Positions 1-8,844 of a DNA stretch of 64,000 nucleotides are shown here, piece after piece (the first letter of the stretch is position 1; every line of letters begins with the position of its first letter). Below the pieces are notes generated by a model. It was not told where the DNA came from. It did no database searches and was given only the letters and a program-made list of their open reading frames with translations. The translations under genes and the position numbers were made by a program. The DNA is from Sphingomonadales bacterium Ga0077531 (lineage in GTDB: Bacteria > Pseudomonadota > Alphaproteobacteria > Sphingomonadales > Sphingomonadaceae). The stretch is taken from NCBI GenBank assembly GCA_001464915.1, contig LNED01000038.1:62001-126000 (forward strand). The letters are read 5' to 3'.

Positions 1-36
1 CAGATAATTGCTTTGAATATCCTTTCAAGTCGCCAC

Positions 37-54
37 ATTGGCACGCTTGCTGCC
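37..54 (+). promoter_or_regulatory. putative sigma-54 (-24/-12) promoter of rtcBA
   Basis: TTGGCACGCTTGCTGCC with GG at 40-41, exactly 10 nt, then GC at 52-53; matches TTGGCACG of the -24 consensus, -12 element is CTGC instead of TTGC; lies upstream of rtcB. Confidence 0.65.
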
Positions 55-60
55 TTAGAT

Positions 61-94
61 GTCACGCCGGGTTGGTCGAACACCCGGCAGTGAC
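61..94 (+). promoter_or_regulatory. leader hairpin 1 upstream of rtcB
   Basis: GTCACGCCGGGT ... ACCCGGC-A-GTGAC inverted repeat (12 pairs with one bulged A). Confidence 0.6.
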
Positions 95-101
95 GAGGCC
101 C

Positions 102-129
102 GGGGTGGCTGGAATGGGCCAGCCACCCC
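102..129 (+). promoter_or_regulatory. leader hairpin 2 upstream of rtcB
   Basis: GGGGTGGCTGG-AATGGG-CCAGCCACCCC, perfect 11-bp stem with 6-nt loop. Confidence 0.65.
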
Positions 130-151
130 CAAGGGACACTCGCAAAGGATT

Positions 152-1384
152 ATGATGATGAGCACCAGCGGATACGAACTGCACGAAGTAGAAGGCGGAT
201 CGCCGATCAAAGCGTGGACGCGCGGCGTGCCCGTCGACGATAAGGCGCGCGCTCAGCTCGCCCGCGCGGCGCAGATGCCGTTCATCTTCAAGCATGTCGC
301 GGCGATGCCTGACGTCCACGTTGGGATCGGTGCGACAGTAGGCTCAGTCATCCCGACCAAGGGCGCGGTGATACCGGCGGCGGTTGGCGTCGATATCGGC
401 TGCGGCATGATGGCGGCGCGCACTTCGCTGATGGCGAGCGACCTGCCCGACAACCTTGAAGGCGTGCGCTCGGCGATCGAGCGTGCCGTCCCGCATGGTC
501 GTTCCTCAGGACGCGGTGGGCGCGACAAGGGCGCCTGGGGCGATCCGCCGTCCGAAGTGATCGAAGGCTGGACCACGTTGGTTCGGCGTTTCGACCAGAT
601 CGTGGCAAAATACCCGCGGCTCGAACGCACCAACCACCTCGTGCATCTTGGCACGCTCGGCACTGGCAACCACTTTATCGAATTGTGCCTTGATGAGGCG
701 CAGCGGGTGTGGGTGATGCTTCATTCGGGCAGCCGCGGGGTGGGCAACGCGATCGGCACGTTCTTCATTGAACTGGCCAAGCAGGACATGCGCAAGTGGC
801 ACATCAACCTGCCCGATCAGGATCTCGCCTACTTCCCCGAAGGCACGGATCACTTCGATGATTATGTCGAGGCGGTCGAATGGGCGCAAGACTTTGCGCG
901 ATTGAACCGCCAGGTGATGATGACCCATGTCATCGCCGCTCTGCGCGGCCAGATCGCCAAACCGTTCGAGGCGCAATGCGAAGCGGTGAACTGCCACCAC
1001 AATTATGTGACGCGCGAAAACCACTTCGGCGAGAATGTGCTCGTCACCCGCAAGGGTGCGGTGCGCGCGGCCAAGGGCGTGATGGGGATCATTCCCGGTT
1101 CGATGGGAGCGAAGAGCTTCATCGTGCGCGGGCTGGGCAACCCCGATAGCTTCGACAGCTGCAGCCACGGGGCGGGTCGCATCATGTCGCGCACCGAAGC
1201 CAAGAAGCTGGTCACGCTCGACGAGCACATCGCCGACACGGCGGGTGTTGCCTGCCGCAAGGACGAAGGTGTGATCGACGAGACCCCGAAGGCCTACAAG
1301 CCGATCGAGAAAGTGATGGCCGCGCAGGCCGATCTGGTCGAGATCGTGCACACGTTGAAGCAGGTGGTGTGCGTGAAGGGTTAG
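152..1384 (+). CDS. rtcB: RNA-splicing ligase RtcB
   Basis: RtcB motifs (DVHVGIGATVGSVIP, GVDIGCGMMA, HLGTLGTGNHFIE, NCHHNYV, SHGAGR); ATG at 152 preceded by AAAGGA; the longer ORF start at 59 would read through the leader hairpins. Confidence 0.93.
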   Translation: MMMSTSGYELHEVEGGSPIKAWTRGVPVDDKARAQLARAAQMPFIFKHVAAMPDVHVGIGATVGSVIPTKGAVIPAAVGVDIGCGMMAARTSLMASDLPDNLEGVRSAIERAVPHGRSSGRGGRDKGAWGDPPSEVIEGWTTLVRRFDQIVAKYPRLERTNHLVHLGTLGTGNHFIELCLDEAQRVWVMLHSGSRGVGNAIGTFFIELAKQDMRKWHINLPDQDLAYFPEGTDHFDDYVEAVEWAQDFARLNRQVMMTHVIAALRGQIAKPFEAQCEAVNCHHNYVTRENHFGENVLVTRKGAVRAAKGVMGIIPGSMGAKSFIVRGLGNPDSFDSCSHGAGRIMSRTEAKKLVTLDEHIADTAGVACRKDEGVIDETPKAYKPIEKVMAAQADLVEIVHTLKQVVCVKG

Positions 1385-1396
1385 CGCCCTTCACGC
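1371..1396 (+). promoter_or_regulatory. hairpin spanning the rtcB stop codon
   Basis: GCGTGAAGGG-TTAGCG-CCCTTCACGC perfect 10-bp stem; no T tract follows. Confidence 0.5.
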
Positions 1397-1425
1397 CGCC
1401 ATTTGGACAAAAGAGAAGAACCGAT

Positions 1426-2442
1426 ATGATAACCATCGACGGCTCCGAAGGCGAAGGCGGCGGACAGGTGCTGCGCTATGCTTGCGCGCTTTCGCTCCTA
1501 ACCGGCGAGCCTTTCACGATCGAGAAAATCCGTGCCGGGCGCGATCAGCCAGGGCTGATGCGTCAGCACCTGACCGCGATCGAGGCCGCCTGCGTGGTCG
1601 GCGGGGCCGAGTGTGAGGGGCTGGAGCTCGGCTCCAACCGCATCGCGTTCCGCCCGGGCCGGGTGCAGCCGGGCGATTACCGCTTCGCCGTCGGCACGGC
1701 GGGATCGACCGCGCTCGTCCTCCAGACGCTGCTGGTGCCGCTGGCGCTTGCCGATGCGCCTTCGCGCCTAGTGATCGAAGGCGGCACCCATGCTTCAATG
1801 GCGCCGCCGTTTGATTTCGTGGCGCGCTGTTTCCTTCCCGTTTTCGAGCGGATGGGGCCCCGTGTCACCGCGACCATCAAGCGCCACGGCTTCTTCCCGC
1901 GGGGCGGCGGCCGGATCGAGATCGGGATCGAACCTGCGCCGCTGCGCCGGATCGAGTGCCTCGAGCGCGGCGATCAGGTCTCGCGCGGCGGAACGGTTCT
2001 GTTCGCCTCGCTCGATGGGGACATCGCGCGCCGCATCCGCAAGGCGGCGTTGAAGAACCTGCCAGGCTGGACAGAGGACGACATTGTCCTACGTGAACTG
2101 CCCGCCGATCAGGGGCCGGGCGTGGCGCTGCTGCTGGAGGCCGGGTTCAATCATGTTACCGAGGTCGTTTCTGGCTTCGGCAAGCTCGGCCTGTCCGCCG
2201 AAAAGATTGGCGCGACGGCGGGCAAGCGGATGGCGGGTTATGAGGCGTCAAGCGCCTTCGCCGGCCCATACCTTCAGGACCAATTGCTTCTACCGATGGC
2301 GATCGCCGGCGGTGGTGCGTTCACAAGCGTCAAGATAAGCGAGCACACGCGCACTGCGGCGAGGCTGATCCAGAAGTTTACAGATCGGGCCACACGATTC
2401 GGAGAAGATGAGCAGGGGCGGCAGCTGGTTGAGGTCGGGTAA
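1426..2442 (+). CDS. rtcA: RNA 3'-terminal phosphate cyclase RtcA
   Basis: MITIDGSEGEGGGQVLRYACALSLLTGEPF, HxxAxxPFD-type cyclase sequence; immediately downstream of rtcB. Confidence 0.92.
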   Translation: MITIDGSEGEGGGQVLRYACALSLLTGEPFTIEKIRAGRDQPGLMRQHLTAIEAACVVGGAECEGLELGSNRIAFRPGRVQPGDYRFAVGTAGSTALVLQTLLVPLALADAPSRLVIEGGTHASMAPPFDFVARCFLPVFERMGPRVTATIKRHGFFPRGGGRIEIGIEPAPLRRIECLERGDQVSRGGTVLFASLDGDIARRIRKAALKNLPGWTEDDIVLRELPADQGPGVALLLEAGFNHVTEVVSGFGKLGLSAEKIGATAGKRMAGYEASSAFAGPYLQDQLLLPMAIAGGGAFTSVKISEHTRTAARLIQKFTDRATRFGEDEQGRQLVEVG

Positions 2443-2452
2443 CCACCCAAAA

Positions 2453-3551
2453 TCAGCCATCCATGGCATCATGAGCGCTTCCCGAAACGGGCTGGGCAGA
2501 TCCACCCGTTTCGTCACCAAGAATTGCCATCCAACGAGCGACACAATTACGGACAAGTCCCGCTCCGATCGACGAAATGCCAGCGTGTTCCCAGACATTG
2601 GTGCGGTAGCCCCCGCTGTCGCCCAGCCCGAAGGTGATTGTGTGCGGCGCAGTGCCATGTTTGAACACGAAGATCAGCTCGTGCTTAGAGCGATAGAATG
2701 TGCCCCTGCCACCATTGGTCTTGTTCCAGGCCACGACGTTCTTGAGCTCCGTGGAGGCATGACGTTCTGCCGTCATGAACTCGCCCATGTGACGCCAGTC
2801 CATGCAGACGAAGGCAATCGCGCCGTCGCGCATCACGGAGGCCGCATTGCCAAGAGTGTCGCAGAGGAACCGCGTGAACTCATCCTCGCTCATCTCGCCG
2901 CTGGCGAAGGCGAACTCGCGATGCTTCACGGAACCGAGCCCGCAGACATTGCCATCAATGCGGACGTTGTAGGGTGGGTCAGTGAACACAAGGTCGGCCT
3001 TGCGGCCATGCATGAGCCTGGCGAAGTCAGCCGGTTCGCGAGCGTCGCAGCACAGCAGGTAATGCTCTCCTAGTTTCCAAAGGTCGCCGCGTTGGGTGAC
3101 GACGGCGTCGGAACGCTCAGGCAATGCATCTTCGGGCGCATCGCGCGTATCGGGGCTGGCCTCCCTTGCCTCGTCAGCACCAGATCAATCTCCGCCCGAC
3201 TGAACCCGATTAGGTCCAAGTCAAAGTCGATATTGATCAAATCCCGGAGCCCCTGCGCGGGCAGGTCCGGATCCCAATCTGCATTGAGCGCGAGCTTGTT
3301 GTCCGCCAGCATGTAGGCCCGGCGCTCTGCGGGCGACAGATGCGACAGGGTGAGCGTTGGCACATGCTTGAGGCCAAGCAGTTTCGCCGCCTCGCCCCGG
3401 ACACATGTCCGTGGGTCAATGTATAGATAGCTGCGAGAGGGGATGAATTTCGGTCGAAACTCCCGAACGCAAGCGACGGACCGCTCTGCCTTACGCGGAA
3501 ATTCCCTCCTGATTTCAGACTTATGTGCACCCCATCTGTGTGGGCCTGCAA
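2453..3551 (-). pseudogene. decayed ParB-like domain plus N6/N4 DNA methyltransferase
   Basis: minus-strand ORF 3070-3363 has VPTLTLSHLSPAERRAYMLADNKLALNADWDPDL (ParB-like domain) and ORF 2453-3124, in another frame, has GDLWKLGEHYLLCCDA...DLVFTDPPYNV...GGRGTFYRSKHELIFVFKHG (methyltransferase with DPPY); frameshift about 3150-3190 and loss of homology after SSIGAG. Confidence 0.7.
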
Positions 3552-3614
3552 TGAGAGGCGATTCTGGCGCGCAATGAATTGCTCCCTTCGGACAGGGGGC
3601 GGCGCGGATTTGCG

Positions 3615-4469
3615 CTAATCACTCAACCAGTCAGCTGTGATGGCGCCCTTATGACCTTCGGGTGCCAGCTCAGCGCGCAAGGCCTCCAACAAGGGCGTCA
3701 GCCCTTGGGTGAAGGCGTATGGCGGGTTGACGATGAAAAGGCCCGCGCCATTATAGATTCCGGGCTGATCGGCATCATACAGCCAATGCTCCACGCTCAT
3801 CAATTTCGGGATGCCGAGACTGCGTAGCTTGTCCTTCCAACGCAGATGCGCCGCGCGGTCTTTCAGCGGATACCAGATCACCGTCACTCCGTGCGCCCAT
3901 TTGCGCATGGCGGCGGCGAGGGTGGCCGTGATCCGGGCGCGTTCGTCCGTCTGCTCGTAGGGCGGGTCGACCACCACCACGCCGCGCGGTGTTCGGGTTG
4001 GCAGCATCGCCAGCCATAGCTCGTAGGCGTCACGCTCATGCACGGCAGCGGGTATGCCGCGCATCGCGCCGCGCAAGGCGTAGGCGTCCTCGGGGTGCTT
4101 TTCGTTGAGGATCAGGACATCCTGCGGGCGCAATAGCTGCGCCAGAATGCGTGGGCTTCCGGGGTAGAGGCGCGGCCCAAACCCACCATCCGCCCCGCCA
4201 TCCACCCCGACATTCACGGCGCTTACAGCGGCGCGATAGTCGTCCAGCAGCGGGTTCGAATCGGTATAGGCCCGCAGCACGCCCTGCGCGGCCTCACCGG
4301 TGCGCCCGGCTTCCTCGCCGTGAAGGTCGTATAGCCCGCAGCCGGCATGGGTATCGATCAGCGTCAGCGGGCTCTCTTTGAGCTGCAAGGCGCGGATGAG
4401 GGCAATCAGCAGGCAATGCTTCACAACATCGGCGCTGTTGCCAGCATGGAAGGAGTGGCGATAATTCAT
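3615..4469 (-). CDS. rlmJ: 23S rRNA (adenine2030-N6)-methyltransferase RlmJ
   Basis: MNYRHSFHAGNSADVVKHCLL start and VVVDPPYEQ motif. Confidence 0.88.
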   Translation of the reverse strand: MNYRHSFHAGNSADVVKHCLLIALIRALQLKESPLTLIDTHAGCGLYDLHGEEAGRTGEAAQGVLRAYTDSNPLLDDYRAAVSAVNVGVDGGADGGFGPRLYPGSPRILAQLLRPQDVLILNEKHPEDAYALRGAMRGIPAAVHERDAYELWLAMLPTRTPRGVVVVDPPYEQTDERARITATLAAAMRKWAHGVTVIWYPLKDRAAHLRWKDKLRSLGIPKLMSVEHWLYDADQPGIYNGAGLFIVNPPYAFTQGLTPLLEALRAELAPEGHKGAITADWLSD

Positions 4470-4668
4470 TGGGATCCAAAATTCTGACAATGGGCATTTA
4501 AACGATCTGCCAGCCTCACCTAGGCAAAGATTGCTGCTATGTCTCCAGCCCCATGCGGACGCTGGACAGGCTGCCCCATCCCCCCGCCCCCACAAAATTG
4601 ACGATACGCCCCGCCCCCCCACTCGGCTATCCCTGCAAGCTACAACCGCGACCAGGGAGAGGTGCGCT

Positions 4669-5433
4669 ATGGATCTGGGACTCAAGGGCAAGAAAGTCAT
4701 CATGAACGGCGGGGCGCATGGCCTTGGCCTGGCATCGCTTAAACTGTTCGCGGCTGAGGGCGCGGATGTGGCGTTTTTCTCGCGCAAGGAAGACAAGATC
4801 GCCGCCGCCGTCGCCGAAATCGACGCGGCCGGGCCGGGCAAGGTGTTTGCCGAAGTGTTCGACATGGCGACCGGAACCGATGCCTATCAGGCGTGGCTTG
4901 AGAAAGCCGCTAAAGAACTCGGCGGGTGCGATATCTTCGTCCACACCGCCAGCGCTTCGGGCACCGGCGGGGCGGGGGATTGGCAGGCGTGTTTGGATAT
5001 GGACATCAAGGGCGCGGCCTATGCGGTCGAGACGCTCACGCCTTACCTCGAAGCGTCGGGCACCGGGTCGATCGTGATGCTCTCATCCACCGCCGCGCTC
5101 GAAACCTTCATCGCGCCCAACCCGTTCAACGCGCTGAAAGCCGCGCTGATCACCTATGCCTCGCAGCTGAGCCAAGCCTATGCGTCGAAGGGCATCCGGG
5201 TGAACACGGTCAGCCCCGGTGCGATCTATTACAAGGGCGGCAACTGGGAGATCATCGAGGAGCACATGAAGCCGCTCTATGATGGCACGCTGGCCAAGAT
5301 GCCGATGGGCCGGTTCGGCAACCCCGAGGAAGTGGCCAACGCCATCGTCTTCGTCGCGAGCCCGGCGGTGCCGTATATGACCGGATCCAACATCGTGGTC
5401 GATGGCGGCTTCACCCAGCGCGTCCAGTTCTAA
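4669..5433 (+). CDS. SDR family oxidoreductase
   Basis: MDLGLKGKKVIMNGGAHGLGLA, C-terminal SNIVVDGGF. Confidence 0.88.
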   Translation: MDLGLKGKKVIMNGGAHGLGLASLKLFAAEGADVAFFSRKEDKIAAAVAEIDAAGPGKVFAEVFDMATGTDAYQAWLEKAAKELGGCDIFVHTASASGTGGAGDWQACLDMDIKGAAYAVETLTPYLEASGTGSIVMLSSTAALETFIAPNPFNALKAALITYASQLSQAYASKGIRVNTVSPGAIYYKGGNWEIIEEHMKPLYDGTLAKMPMGRFGNPEEVANAIVFVASPAVPYMTGSNIVVDGGFTQRVQF

Positions 5434-5461
5434 ACCTCGCATACCTCTAAAGGTGACAAAC

Positions 5462-6430
5462 ATGGCTCAGATCGACCGCGACAAGCTGCTCGACATCTAC
5501 ACCCGCACGATGAAGGTGAACCGCACCGACGAAAAATTCCGCGAGCTGCTGATGGGCGGCAAGGTGGCGGTAATGTATTACTGCGTGCGCGGGCAGGAGC
5601 TGGTCTCGGCTGCGGCGATGGCGGCGCTGGAGCAGGACGATTACGTCGTCTGCACCTATCGCGGGCAGGGCGAACAGACCGCCAAGGGCATCCCGATGGA
5701 AAAGTGGTGGGGCGAATGCCTCGGCAAGGCGACCGGCACCTGCAAGGGTAAGGGCGGCACCATGCACATCACCGATCCCGAGACGGGAATCATGGTAACC
5801 ACCGGGGTGGTCGGCAGCGGCCTGCCGATTGCCAACGGGCTCGCGATGGCGAGCCAGAACAACGGCGATGGGCGCGTTACGGTGGTCAGCTTTGGTGACG
5901 GCGCGGCCAATATCGGCGGCTTTCACGAAGCGATGAACATGGCCCAGCTGTACAAGCTGCCGGTGATTTTCCTGTGCCAGAACAACCGTTACGGCGAGCA
6001 CACCGCCTATGCCGATCACACCGACAGCCGCAATATCGCCAGCCGCGCCGAAGGGTACGGGATGAAGGGCGTAACGGTTGACGGCAATGACGTCCACCAG
6101 ATCTACCCCGCGATGGTCGAAGCCGTCGCGCGGGCGCGGGCAGGTGAAGGCCCGACGCTGGTCGAGGCGATGTGTTACCGCATGATGGGCCACTTCTTCG
6201 GCGCCGATTTCAGCTATATGCCGCCCGAACATATCGCCGAAATGAAGCGCGAAGACCCGCTGCCCAAACTGCGGCAGGTGATGCTCGACTACCAGTTCAC
6301 CGAAGAGGAACTGGACGCCATCGTGGCCGATATCAACGCGCAGATCGATGCCGCGGTCGACCACGCGCTCGCCGCGCCGCTGCCGGATACTGATGAAATC
6401 TACAAAGACGTGCTGGAGGAGACCGCCTGA
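5462..6430 (+). CDS. thiamine pyrophosphate-dependent dehydrogenase E1 component, alpha subunit
   Basis: GDGAANIGGFHEAMNMAQLYKLPVIFLCQNN TPP-binding motif; overlaps downstream beta subunit start. Confidence 0.9.
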   Translation: MAQIDRDKLLDIYTRTMKVNRTDEKFRELLMGGKVAVMYYCVRGQELVSAAAMAALEQDDYVVCTYRGQGEQTAKGIPMEKWWGECLGKATGTCKGKGGTMHITDPETGIMVTTGVVGSGLPIANGLAMASQNNGDGRVTVVSFGDGAANIGGFHEAMNMAQLYKLPVIFLCQNNRYGEHTAYADHTDSRNIASRAEGYGMKGVTVDGNDVHQIYPAMVEAVARARAGEGPTLVEAMCYRMMGHFFGADFSYMPPEHIAEMKREDPLPKLRQVMLDYQFTEEELDAIVADINAQIDAAVDHALAAPLPDTDEIYKDVLEETA

Positions 6431-7416
6431 TGGCCCAGATCACCATGACCCAGGCGCTGAACCTCGCAATCGACGAGGCGATGGCCGACGATCCGGGCGT
6501 GTTCTGCCTCGGCGAAGATGTCGCCGCCAAACAGGGCGGCGGGGTGTTCAAGATCACCTCGGGCCTGACCGAGAAATACGGGCCGAACCGCATCCGCGCG
6601 ACGCCGATTTCCGAAACCGCGATTATCGGCGCGGCGGTGGGCGCGGCGCTCGCCGGACAGCGCCCGATTGCCGAGATCATGCTGATGAACTTCGTCGGCG
6701 TGTGCATGGACCAAATCGTCAACCACGCGGCCAAGCTGCGATTCATGTCGGGCGGGCAGACCCCGTGCCCGATCGTGATCCGCACCACCACCGGCGTCGG
6801 CGTCGGGTTCGGCGGGCAGCATTCGGATATGCTCGAAGCGTGGTTCGCCCACGTTGCGGGCATTCACGTGGTCACCCCGTCGAACCCCGCCGACGCACGC
6901 GGGCTGATGCGGGCGAGCATCGATGCGAATGACCCAGTGATCTTCATCGAAAACATCCTGTGCTACGGCCTTAAAGCCGAAGATCCCGGCCCGGGCTACC
7001 GCGTGCCGCTCGGCAAGGCAGCGGTCGCGCGCGAAGGCACCGATATCAGCCTCATCACCTATGGCCGCACGGTGCTCGATGCGCTGGAGGTGGCCAATGA
7101 ACTCGCCAAGGAAGGCATTTCGGTTGAGGTGATCGACTTGCGCACCATCGCTCCGTACGATGAGGCAACCGTGCTGGCGTCGGTGCGCAAGACCGGCCGC
7201 GCCATCACCCTGCACGAAGCGGTGCGCCCGTTCGGCACTGGTGCGGAACTGGCTGCCAACATTCAGGAAAAGTGCTGGGACAACCTCAAAGGCCCGGTGC
7301 GGCGCATCGGCGGGACGTTCTCTGCCGTGCCGTTTGCCTCGCACCTTGAGCAGGCATGGATCCCGCAAAAGTCGGACATTGTCGCACAGATCAAAGCATC
7401 GGTAGGTAAGGTCTAG
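6430..7416 (+). CDS. alpha-ketoacid dehydrogenase-type E1 component, beta subunit
   Basis: transketolase-like pyrimidine-binding and C-terminal domains (CLGEDVAAKQGGGVFKITSGL, VEVIDLRTIAPYD). Confidence 0.9.
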   Translation: MAQITMTQALNLAIDEAMADDPGVFCLGEDVAAKQGGGVFKITSGLTEKYGPNRIRATPISETAIIGAAVGAALAGQRPIAEIMLMNFVGVCMDQIVNHAAKLRFMSGGQTPCPIVIRTTTGVGVGFGGQHSDMLEAWFAHVAGIHVVTPSNPADARGLMRASIDANDPVIFIENILCYGLKAEDPGPGYRVPLGKAAVAREGTDISLITYGRTVLDALEVANELAKEGISVEVIDLRTIAPYDEATVLASVRKTGRAITLHEAVRPFGTGAELAANIQEKCWDNLKGPVRRIGGTFSAVPFASHLEQAWIPQKSDIVAQIKASVGKV

Positions 7417-7417
7417 A

Positions 7418-7651
7418 ATGGCATCCGAAATCCGCATCCCCAAGCTCGGCATGAGCGCTGTCGAAATGACCCTCGTCGAATGGATGTTCGGCGAGGGTGA
7501 GCGCGTCGAGAAGGGCGAGATCATCTACACCGTCGAAACCGACAAGAGCACCACCGAGATCGAAGCGCAGGCCAGCGGGATCATCCATCCCACCGGCGAG
7601 GAAGGCGCGGTCTACAAGGTCGGCGATCTGATCGGGACGATTGAGGAATGA
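7418..7651 (+). CDS. stand-alone lipoyl (biotinyl/lipoyl) domain protein
   Basis: 77 aa; IPKLGMSAVEMTLVEWMFGEGERVEKGEIIYTVETDKSTTEIEAQASG lipoyl domain only, no acyltransferase core. Confidence 0.88.
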   Translation: MASEIRIPKLGMSAVEMTLVEWMFGEGERVEKGEIIYTVETDKSTTEIEAQASGIIHPTGEEGAVYKVGDLIGTIEE

Positions 7652-7657
7652 TGCGCT

Positions 7658-8044
7658 GTGGCTAGTCCACGGGAGATGCTGGCGGCGGTCTATGCCACTG
7701 CCGGCACGCGCGATTGGGATGCGGTTGAGGCGCTGATCCACCCCGATTTCGTGCTCTACGAAGCCAATAGCCTGCCGTTCGCGGGCGAATGGCGCGGCAA
7801 GGACGCGCTGCAACGCTGCGCGGCGGCGATGTATGGCACTTGGGCCGATACCAAGCTGGAGATGCTCGACTGCACCGGAGGCGAGAGCTGGGCGGTGATG
7901 GTGATCCGCCTGACCATGCACCCCAAGGACGGCTCTGCGCCCTTCACCCAGACGATCTGCGAGGCGGGATGCTTCGAGGACGGATTGCTGCGCGAACTAC
8001 GCATCCACTATTTCGACGCAGCGGAGATCGCGGCGCGGGCGTGA
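7658..8044 (+). CDS. SnoaL/NTF2-like protein
   Basis: small alpha+beta barrel-like sequence (DWDAVEALIHPDFVLYEANSLPFAGEWRGKDALQ), GTG start, 6 bp after lipoyl gene. Confidence 0.75.
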   Translation: MASPREMLAAVYATAGTRDWDAVEALIHPDFVLYEANSLPFAGEWRGKDALQRCAAAMYGTWADTKLEMLDCTGGESWAVMVIRLTMHPKDGSAPFTQTICEAGCFEDGLLRELRIHYFDAAEIAARA

Positions 8045-8157
8045 GCCTGAATGTGAAGGGCTGCTTTCGGGCAACCCTGACGGGCCGGTGAATGACCGGG
8101 ATGGGTGGAGAGCGGAACGGCGGGTTCGAGCTAAACGTGCGAATGATGCGCCGAAGC

Positions 8158-8733
8158 TCAACCGACGGATATTGGCTCAATCCGACCGTTGGAAAGTCTC
8201 CAGATAACATCCTGAGGCACTGGCAGACTCAATGCTTCTGTTTTGGACAGCCCGCTGTATGCGCCTCTGATGATCCGGCTCACCAGCCCGTGAGACACGG
8301 CGACTGTCACACCCTGTCTTTCGCGCAACCAGCATTCGGTTCTCAGGAAAGCGGCGTCGTAGCTCTCCCCGTCAGGCGACCTAAAAAACCAATCGAATGG
8401 TGTCGAGCCATCTAGCAACCCCGGCCATTGTGCGTCGATATCGATGTGGGTCAAACCATCCCATGAACCCAAAGAAACCTCGGCAAGACGGTCATCACAC
8501 TGAGCGGCAGGAAGATTCGCGCTTTCAGCAATGATTGCTGCTGTCTGACGCGTTCTTCCCAGCGGGCTAGAGACGAACGCATCGAATGAGAGGCCCAACC
8601 CAGCGAGGCGTCTTCCGATAGCCCCGGCTTGCTTAACGCCAGTGGCAGTGAGGGCTGAATCCAGCTTTCCTTGGAAACGACCCTGAGCGTTCCATTCTGT
8701 TTCACCGTGGCGGAGCAGATAGATTTCATTCAT
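8158..8733 (-). CDS. histidine phosphatase family protein
   Basis: IYLLRHGETEWNAQGRFQGKLDSALTATG phosphoglycerate-mutase motif. Confidence 0.9.
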   Translation of the reverse strand: MNEIYLLRHGETEWNAQGRFQGKLDSALTATGVKQAGAIGRRLAGLGLSFDAFVSSPLGRTRQTAAIIAESANLPAAQCDDRLAEVSLGSWDGLTHIDIDAQWPGLLDGSTPFDWFFRSPDGESYDAAFLRTECWLRERQGVTVAVSHGLVSRIIRGAYSGLSKTEALSLPVPQDVIWRLSNGRIEPISVG

Positions 8734-8844
8734 CGGCGTCTTCAGTATGCCAATCGCGGGAGCGTGCGCAAACGTTCTGCAATGTCCGCAATGGGGTCGG
8801 TAGCCGAATGGCAGGTTCTGGCCCAAAAACGCTGATAGCGGACC

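Noticed and set aside
59-151. N-terminal extension of RtcB (MSRRVGRTPGSDEARGG...)
   Set aside because: It would translate through two strong hairpins and the likely sigma-54 transcription start; known RtcB similarity begins after the ATG cluster at 152-160.
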